Source: Streptomyces sp. LBL (GTDB lineage: Bacteria; Actinomycetota; Actinomycetes; Streptomycetales; Streptomycetaceae). Taken from it: a stretch of 64,000 nucleotides of DNA. The DNA is taken from positions 124,001-188,000 of the forward strand of contig NZ_JARXYX010000006.1 of assembly GCF_029893585.1 (NCBI RefSeq), given 5' to 3'. Shown here piece after piece: positions 60,218 through 64,000 of this stretch. Position 1 is the stretch's first letter. Every line of letters starts with the position of its first letter. The translations under genes and the position numbers were made by a program. The notes under the pieces were generated by a model that saw nothing but the letters and a program-made list of their open reading frames with translations, made no database searches and was not told the DNA's origin.

Positions 60218-61429
60218 ATGGAAACCGTCATCCTTGCTGTAGTCATCGCCGTGGTCGCGCTCGGCGCGCTCGCCGGGCTCGTGGTCGGCAGCCGGCGCAA
60301 GAAGTCGCTGCCCCCGCCGCCCCCCTCGGCGCCCGACATCACCGCCCCTCCGGCCGAGCCGCACGTCGGCGACGAGGCCGAGACGCCGCGCGACGAACCG
60401 CGCCGGACCATCGAGGAGGTTGATCTCCCGGACGGCTCGACCCCGGTCGTCGTCGAGGAGCCCCCTGCCGCAGAAGCCCCCGCGATCCCCGAGATCGAGG
60501 TCCCGGAGCCCACGGCCGGCCGTCTGGTCCGCCTGCGGACCCGGCTCTCCCGTTCGCAGAACGCACTCGGCAAGGGGCTGCTCACGCTCCTGTCGCGCGA
60601 ACACCTCGACGAGGACACCTGGGAGGAGATCGAGGACATCCTCCTCACCGCCGACGTCGGAGTGGCCCCGACCCAGGAGCTGGTCGAGGGGCTGCGGGAG
60701 CGGGTGCGGGTGCTCGGCACCCGCACGCCGGACGAACTGCGCGGCCTTCTGCGCGAGGAGCTGCTCAAGCTGCTCGGCACCGACTTCGACCGCACGGTCA
60801 GGACCGAGCCGGAGACCAGTAAGCCCGGCATCGTGATGGTCGTCGGCGTCAACGGGACCGGCAAGACCACCACCACCGGCAAGCTCGCGCGCGTGCTCGT
60901 GGCCGACGGACGCAGTGTCGTCCTCGGTGCCGCCGACACGTTCCGGGCCGCCGCCGCCGACCAGCTGCAGACCTGGGGCGACCGGGTCGGGGCCCACACC
61001 GTGCGCGGACCCGAGGGCGGTGACCCTGCCTCTGTCGCGTTCGACGCGGTGAAGGAGGGAAAGGAGATCGGCGCGGACGTCGTGCTCATCGACACCGCCG
61101 GGCGCCTGCACACCAAGACCGGTCTCATGGACGAGCTCGGCAAGGTCAAGCGGGTCGTCGAGAAGCAGGCGCCGCTCGACGAGATTCTGCTCGTCCTGGA
61201 CGCGACGACCGGCCAGAACGGTCTGGTCCAGGCCCGCGTGTTCGCCGAGGTCGTCGCCATCACCGGTATCGTCCTGACCAAGCTGGACGGCACGGCGAAG
61301 GGCGGCATCGTGATCGCGGTGCAGCGGGAGCTGGGTGTGCCGGTGAAGCTGGTCGGCCTGGGAGAGGGAGCCGACGACCTGGCGCCGTTCGAGCCGGAAG
61401 CCTTCGTGGACGCGCTGATCGGCGACTGA
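60218..61429 (+). CDS. ftsY: Signal recognition particle receptor FtsY
   Basis: 403 residues. An N-terminal membrane segment (METVILAVVIAVVALGALAG), typical of actinobacterial FtsY, is followed by a Pro/Glu-rich linker and the N domain (about 105-185). The GTPase has GVNGTGKTTTTGKLA, DTFRAAAADQL, DTAGRLHTKTGLMDELGK, TKLDGTAKGG and GLGEGADDLAPFEPEAFVDAL. It docks SRP-ribosome complexes at the membrane. The ATG at 60218 matches the usual METVILA start; an ATG at 60197 is in frame. Confidence 0.97.
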   Translation: METVILAVVIAVVALGALAGLVVGSRRKKSLPPPPPSAPDITAPPAEPHVGDEAETPRDEPRRTIEEVDLPDGSTPVVVEEPPAAEAPAIPEIEVPEPTAGRLVRLRTRLSRSQNALGKGLLTLLSREHLDEDTWEEIEDILLTADVGVAPTQELVEGLRERVRVLGTRTPDELRGLLREELLKLLGTDFDRTVRTEPETSKPGIVMVVGVNGTGKTTTTGKLARVLVADGRSVVLGAADTFRAAAADQLQTWGDRVGAHTVRGPEGGDPASVAFDAVKEGKEIGADVVLIDTAGRLHTKTGLMDELGKVKRVVEKQAPLDEILLVLDATTGQNGLVQARVFAEVVAITGIVLTKLDGTAKGGIVIAVQRELGVPVKLVGLGEGADDLAPFEPEAFVDALIGD

Positions 61430-61446
61430 CCGGAAGCCTGCGCGAA

Positions 61447-61488
61447 GAAGCGCCCGCCCCCAAGGTGCAGTGGGGGAGCGGGCGCTTC
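61447..61488 (+). terminator. Terminator after ftsY
   Basis: Arms GAAGCGCCCGC and GCGGGCGCTTC with an inner CCCC/GGGG pairing, 17 bp after the stop. Confidence 0.85.
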
Positions 61489-61495
61489 GCTGTGT

Positions 61496-61695
61496 ACGGT
61501 CCGCGCACGAGGTCTGCGGTCTGCGGTCTGCGTGCGACGTCTACGGCTTCACGCACGAGGTCTGTGGGTCCGCGCCGAAGGTCTGCGGTCTGCGTGCGAC
61601 GTCTACGGCTCCGCGCGCGAGATCTACGGTTCTGCGCGCGGCGTATACGGCTCGGCACACGCGGCGTACGGCTCCGCACACGTGGTGTACGGCTA
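61496..61695. repeat. Degenerate 21-bp tandem repeat
   Basis: About nine copies of a 21-bp unit with consensus ACGGCTCCGCRCRCGNGGTCT, diverged most on the left. They fill the gap between the ftsY terminator and the end of the primase-like gene, and the last copy touches that gene's stop. The repeat is in no supported reading frame. Confidence 0.85.
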
Positions 61696-62349
61696 GGCGC
61701 GCGACCGGTGTGCCACGTAGGCCAGCATGCCCAACAGCAGCCTCGCCGCCGGGGGGTTCGTGGCCGTGTCCAGTTCGGGCGGGCGCAGCCAGCGCACCGG
61801 ACCCAGCCCGCCCCGGTCGGACGGCGGGGCGGTGATGTGCGTACCGGGGCCGAGGCCGCGCAGGTCGAGGGAGGTGGGGTCGTCCCAGCCCATGCGGTAG
61901 AGCAGTTCGGGGAGTTCGGCGGCGGCGCCGGGGGCGACGAAGAAGTGGGCGCGGCCCTCGGGGGTCGAGGCCACCGGGCCGACGGGGAGGCCCATGCGCT
62001 CCAGACGGATCAGCGCGCGGCGCCCCGCGGGCTCGGCCACCTCGATCACGTCGAACGCCCGGCCGACCGGCAGCATCACCGCGGCGCCGGGGGACTCCGC
62101 CCAGGCACGGGTCACTTCGTCGAGCGTGGCGCCGGCCGGGACCCGGGATACGAAGTCGAGGGGGTGGGCGCCGGGGGCGGCGCAGTCGGCGCGGCCGCAC
62201 GAACAGGCGCCCGCCGCGGCGCGCGCGCCCGGGACCACGTCCCAGCCCCAGAGCCCGGTGAACTCGGCGACGGCGGTGCACTCCGACGAGCGACCGCGCC
62301 GACGAGAACTGGAGCGGATCTCCCGAATGCCGCCGATCGTGAAGCCCAT
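61693..62349 (-). CDS. Primase/polymerase (Prim-Pol)-like N-terminal domain protein
   Basis: 218 residues. It resembles the N-terminal bifunctional DNA primase/polymerase domain found on plasmid and phage primases, but stands alone: LWGWDVVPGARA, CSCGRADCAAPGAHPLDF (Cys-rich, with the CxxPGKHP-like motif), DVIEVAEPAGRRAL, GRAHFFVAPGAA and LDLRGLGPGTHITAPPS. The catalytic DxD of active Prim-Pol appears as DVIEV, so activity is uncertain. It is conserved between ftsY and nsdA in Streptomyces. I chose the ATG at 62349 with GGAGGGGGC directly upstream. Confidence 0.85.
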   Translation of the reverse strand: MGFTIGGIREIRSSSRRRGRSSECTAVAEFTGLWGWDVVPGARAAAGACSCGRADCAAPGAHPLDFVSRVPAGATLDEVTRAWAESPGAAVMLPVGRAFDVIEVAEPAGRRALIRLERMGLPVGPVASTPEGRAHFFVAPGAAAELPELLYRMGWDDPTSLDLRGLGPGTHITAPPSDRGGLGPVRWLRPPELDTATNPPAARLLLGMLAYVAHRSRA

Positions 62350-62782
62350 GCCCCCTCCAACGTGTCCGCCGCGCCGATGGTTACGTGGCGAACTCGACTG
62401 GTGACTCTCCGTTGCCACTTTCGAGTTCACGCGGCGCTCGAATGTGCCCAAGGTGGTGCGCTCGGCGGCGTGCGCCCCTGAATGCATCGCTCCGCCCACT
62501 CCTGTTTCTTCTCTGTCAAGTCAATCGCGCTGACGCCGCTGTGGGTTCATTCGAAGGGGTGGCGAATGGTGGCGTTTCCGGGATCCCCATGGCTGGGCGC
62601 GTGATCGAGAGATTACTTTGAGTGCACGAGTCCTGGGGCACATGCACTCGTGGGTATGCCGGAGGCAACTCGGCTTCCCGTTCGAAGGATGACAACTGCC
62701 GGACGGGAGGCCGTATTTACCGGCATTCTGATAAGGCTTGGCGCACTCGGTGACAAGTGGTCTCAGGGATGGGGGCGTTCCA
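62350..62782. other. Divergent intergenic region upstream of nsdA
   Basis: A 433-bp gap between the primase-like gene and nsdA. From about 62530 it is AT-richer. It holds an interrupted palindrome CACGAGT (62625-62631) and ACTCGTG (62646-62652), overlapped by GAGTGCA and TGCACTC arms, about 130 bp upstream of nsdA, a possible operator. I see no gene. Confidence 0.55.
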
Positions 62783-64000
62783 GTGAGCGGCAACGGCAGT
62801 AGTGGGGCAAACACGACAAACTCAGCGAACGCGGCAAACGTTGCGAACGCTGCGAACGTCGATAAACGCCCTAACGAGCTGCTCACTTCGTGGTTCGTGC
62901 GCAGCGGCTGGTCCAAGGGCGAGCTGGCACGCCAGGTCAACCGCCGGGCCCGCCAGTTGGGGGCCAACCACATCTCCACCGACACCTCGCGGGTCCGCCG
63001 CTGGCTGGACGGCGAGAACCCCCGCGAACCCATCCCCCGGATCCTGTCCGAGCTGTTCTCCGAGCGGTTCGGCTGTGTCGTCTCCGTCGAGGACCTCGGA
63101 CTGCGCACCGCCCGCCAGTCGCCCTCCGCGACCGGCGTCGACCTGCCCTGGACGGGCCCGCAGACGGTGGCCCTGCTCAGCGAGTTCTCGCGCAGCGACC
63201 TGATGCTGGCGCGGCGCGGCTTCCTCGGAACCTCGCTGGTGCTGTCCGCGGGCCCGTCCCTCATCGAGCCCATGCAGCGCTGGCTGGTGCCCGCGCCCTC
63301 CGTCCCGCACCAGGAGCCCGAGCCCGCGTCGGACTCGTCCCGTCGCGGCCGGCTGTCCCGGCCCGAGCTGGACCTCCTCGAGTCGACCACGATGATGTTC
63401 CGCCAGTGGGACGCCCAGTGCGGAGGCGGCCTGCGCCGCAAGGCGGTCGTCGGCCAGCTGCACGAGGTGACGGACCTCCTCCAGGAACCCCAGCCCGAGG
63501 CGACCACCCGCACGCTGTTCAAGGTCGCCGCCGAGCTCGCCGAGCTGGCGGGATGGATGTCGTACGACGTCGGGCTGCAGCCCAGCGCGCAGAAATACTT
63601 CGTCCTCGCCCTCCACGCCGCCAAGGAGGCGGGCGACAAGCCGCTCGGCTCGTACGTCCTGTCCAGCATGAGCCGCCAGATGATCCACCTGGGGCGGCCC
63701 GAGGACGCCCTGGAGCTGATCCATCTCGCGCAGTACGGCAGCCGGGACTGCGCCGGCCCGCGCACCCAGTCCATGCTGTATGCGATGGAGGCCCGCGCGT
63801 ACGCCAACATGGGGCAGCCCGGTAAGTGCAAACGGGCGGTGCGGATGGCTGAGGACGTCTTCGCCGAGGCCGACGAGTGGGACGATCCGGACCCCGACTG
63901 GATCCGTTTCTTCTCCGAGGCCGAGCTGTACGGCGAGAACTCCCACTCCTACCGCGACCTCGCCTATGTCGCCGGCCGCAGCCCCACCTACGCCTCCCTC
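62783..64000 (+). CDS. nsdA: NsdA, negative regulator of differentiation and antibiotic production (3' end outside window)
   Basis: 406 codons are visible from the GTG at 62783, continuing past the right edge. A short Asn/Ala-rich leader (NSANAANVANAANVDKR) precedes a helix-turn-helix-like N-terminal segment (LLTSWFVRSGWSKGELARQV, ISTDTSRVRRWLDGENPREP). TPR-like helices follow (LFKVAAELAELAGWMSYDVG, YVLSSMSRQMIHLGRPEDAL, YAMEARAYANMGQPGKCKRA). The order ftsY, primase-like gene, then this gene matches S. coelicolor SCO5580-5582, where nsdA disruption raises antibiotic output and sporulation. DNA binding by NsdA is my inference from the HTH-like segment. Confidence 0.9.
   Translation, partial: MSGNGSSGANTTNSANAANVANAANVDKRPNELLTSWFVRSGWSKGELARQVNRRARQLGANHISTDTSRVRRWLDGENPREPIPRILSELFSERFGCVVSVEDLGLRTARQSPSATGVDLPWTGPQTVALLSEFSRSDLMLARRGFLGTSLVLSAGPSLIEPMQRWLVPAPSVPHQEPEPASDSSRRGRLSRPELDLLESTTMMFRQWDAQCGGGLRRKAVVGQLHEVTDLLQEPQPEATTRTLFKVAAELAELAGWMSYDVGLQPSAQKYFVLALHAAKEAGDKPLGSYVLSSMSRQMIHLGRPEDALELIHLAQYGSRDCAGPRTQSMLYAMEARAYANMGQPGKCKRAVRMAEDVFAEADEWDDPDPDWIRFFSEAELYGENSHSYRDLAYVAGRSPTYASL

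Noticed and set aside
62385..62621. A 78-codon plus-strand frame upstream of nsdA
   Set aside because: No ribosome site or conserved look. It lies in the presumed promoter region.
1..64000. CRISPR array, rRNA operon, prophage or large biosynthetic cluster
   Set aside because: I looked for spaced identical repeats, rRNA segments, integrase or capsid genes and PKS/NRPS domains and saw none. Repeats present are short tandem or dispersed types.

Overview
The window is a GC-rich chromosomal segment of a Streptomyces. The genes point there directly: two conservons of the CvnABCD type, an AbsB-type RNase III, an NdgR regulator beside leuCD, HupS with its lysine-rich tail, GlcP, FtsY and the start of NsdA. 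The gene order matches my memory of the central core around SCO5537-SCO5582 of S. coelicolor; this was recalled, not searched. Most of the window is therefore ordinary core chromosome. Two stretches do not fit that core: 30.3-35.2 kb and about 42.7-51.0 kb.

Layout. 1-10 kb (minus strand): the start of a DUF742 gene cut by the window edge, preceded by cvnB and cvnA of one conservon, then a complete second conservon (cvnA-B-C-D). Each encodes a membrane histidine-kinase-like receptor, a Roadblock protein, a DUF742 protein and a small GTPase-like protein. 10.4-14.6 kb: a small conserved protein, a fumarylacetoacetate-hydrolase-family enzyme, gltX, a HAD hydrolase and five alternating tRNA-Gln/tRNA-Glu genes. 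14.6-20.3 kb: a MerR regulator divergent from a DUF4188 gene, ndgR divergent from leuCD, a small conserved protein and hupS. 20.4-24.5 kb: a small protein and cofC (coenzyme F420) on the minus strand, then plsC-like, gpsA and ddlA on the plus strand. 24.7-30.1 kb: a DUF3515 lipoprotein, a stand-alone Lrp/AsnC ligand domain, thiL-thiD, rpmB and a DAK2/FakA-like protein.

30.3-35.2 kb (minus strand): a translationally coupled pair encoding a divergent Hsp90/HtpG-like ATPase and a 1,018-residue TPR-type helical-repeat protein, sitting between the DAK2 gene and recG. This is my best candidate for an undescribed module. 35.4-42.7 kb: recG, rsmD, coaD, a DivIVA-like coiled-coil protein, the DUF177 gene, rpmF, rnc and mutM. 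42.7-51.0 kb: accessory material with remnant genes, a cold-shock gene, a P-loop fragment, a TetR/GH3/MFS glycoside-use cluster with a palindromic operator, a frameshifted TnpB element with its right-end hairpin preserved, and an HxlR regulator. 51.0-64.0 kb: core again, with a CAP/SCP membrane protein, acylphosphatase, a small coiled-coil protein, smc, glcP, a luciferase-like monooxygenase, ftsY, a primase/polymerase-like protein and the 5' part of nsdA.

Functional links. GltX lies next to glutamine and glutamate tRNA genes. This fits organisms that lack GlnRS and make Gln-tRNA from Glu-tRNA(Gln). The plsC-like gene and gpsA overlap, so glycerol-3-phosphate synthesis is coupled to acylation. 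The rpmF-rnc-mutM and smc-ftsY segments are housekeeping blocks. MFS-GH3-TetR reads as import, hydrolysis and control of a plant or microbial glucoside.
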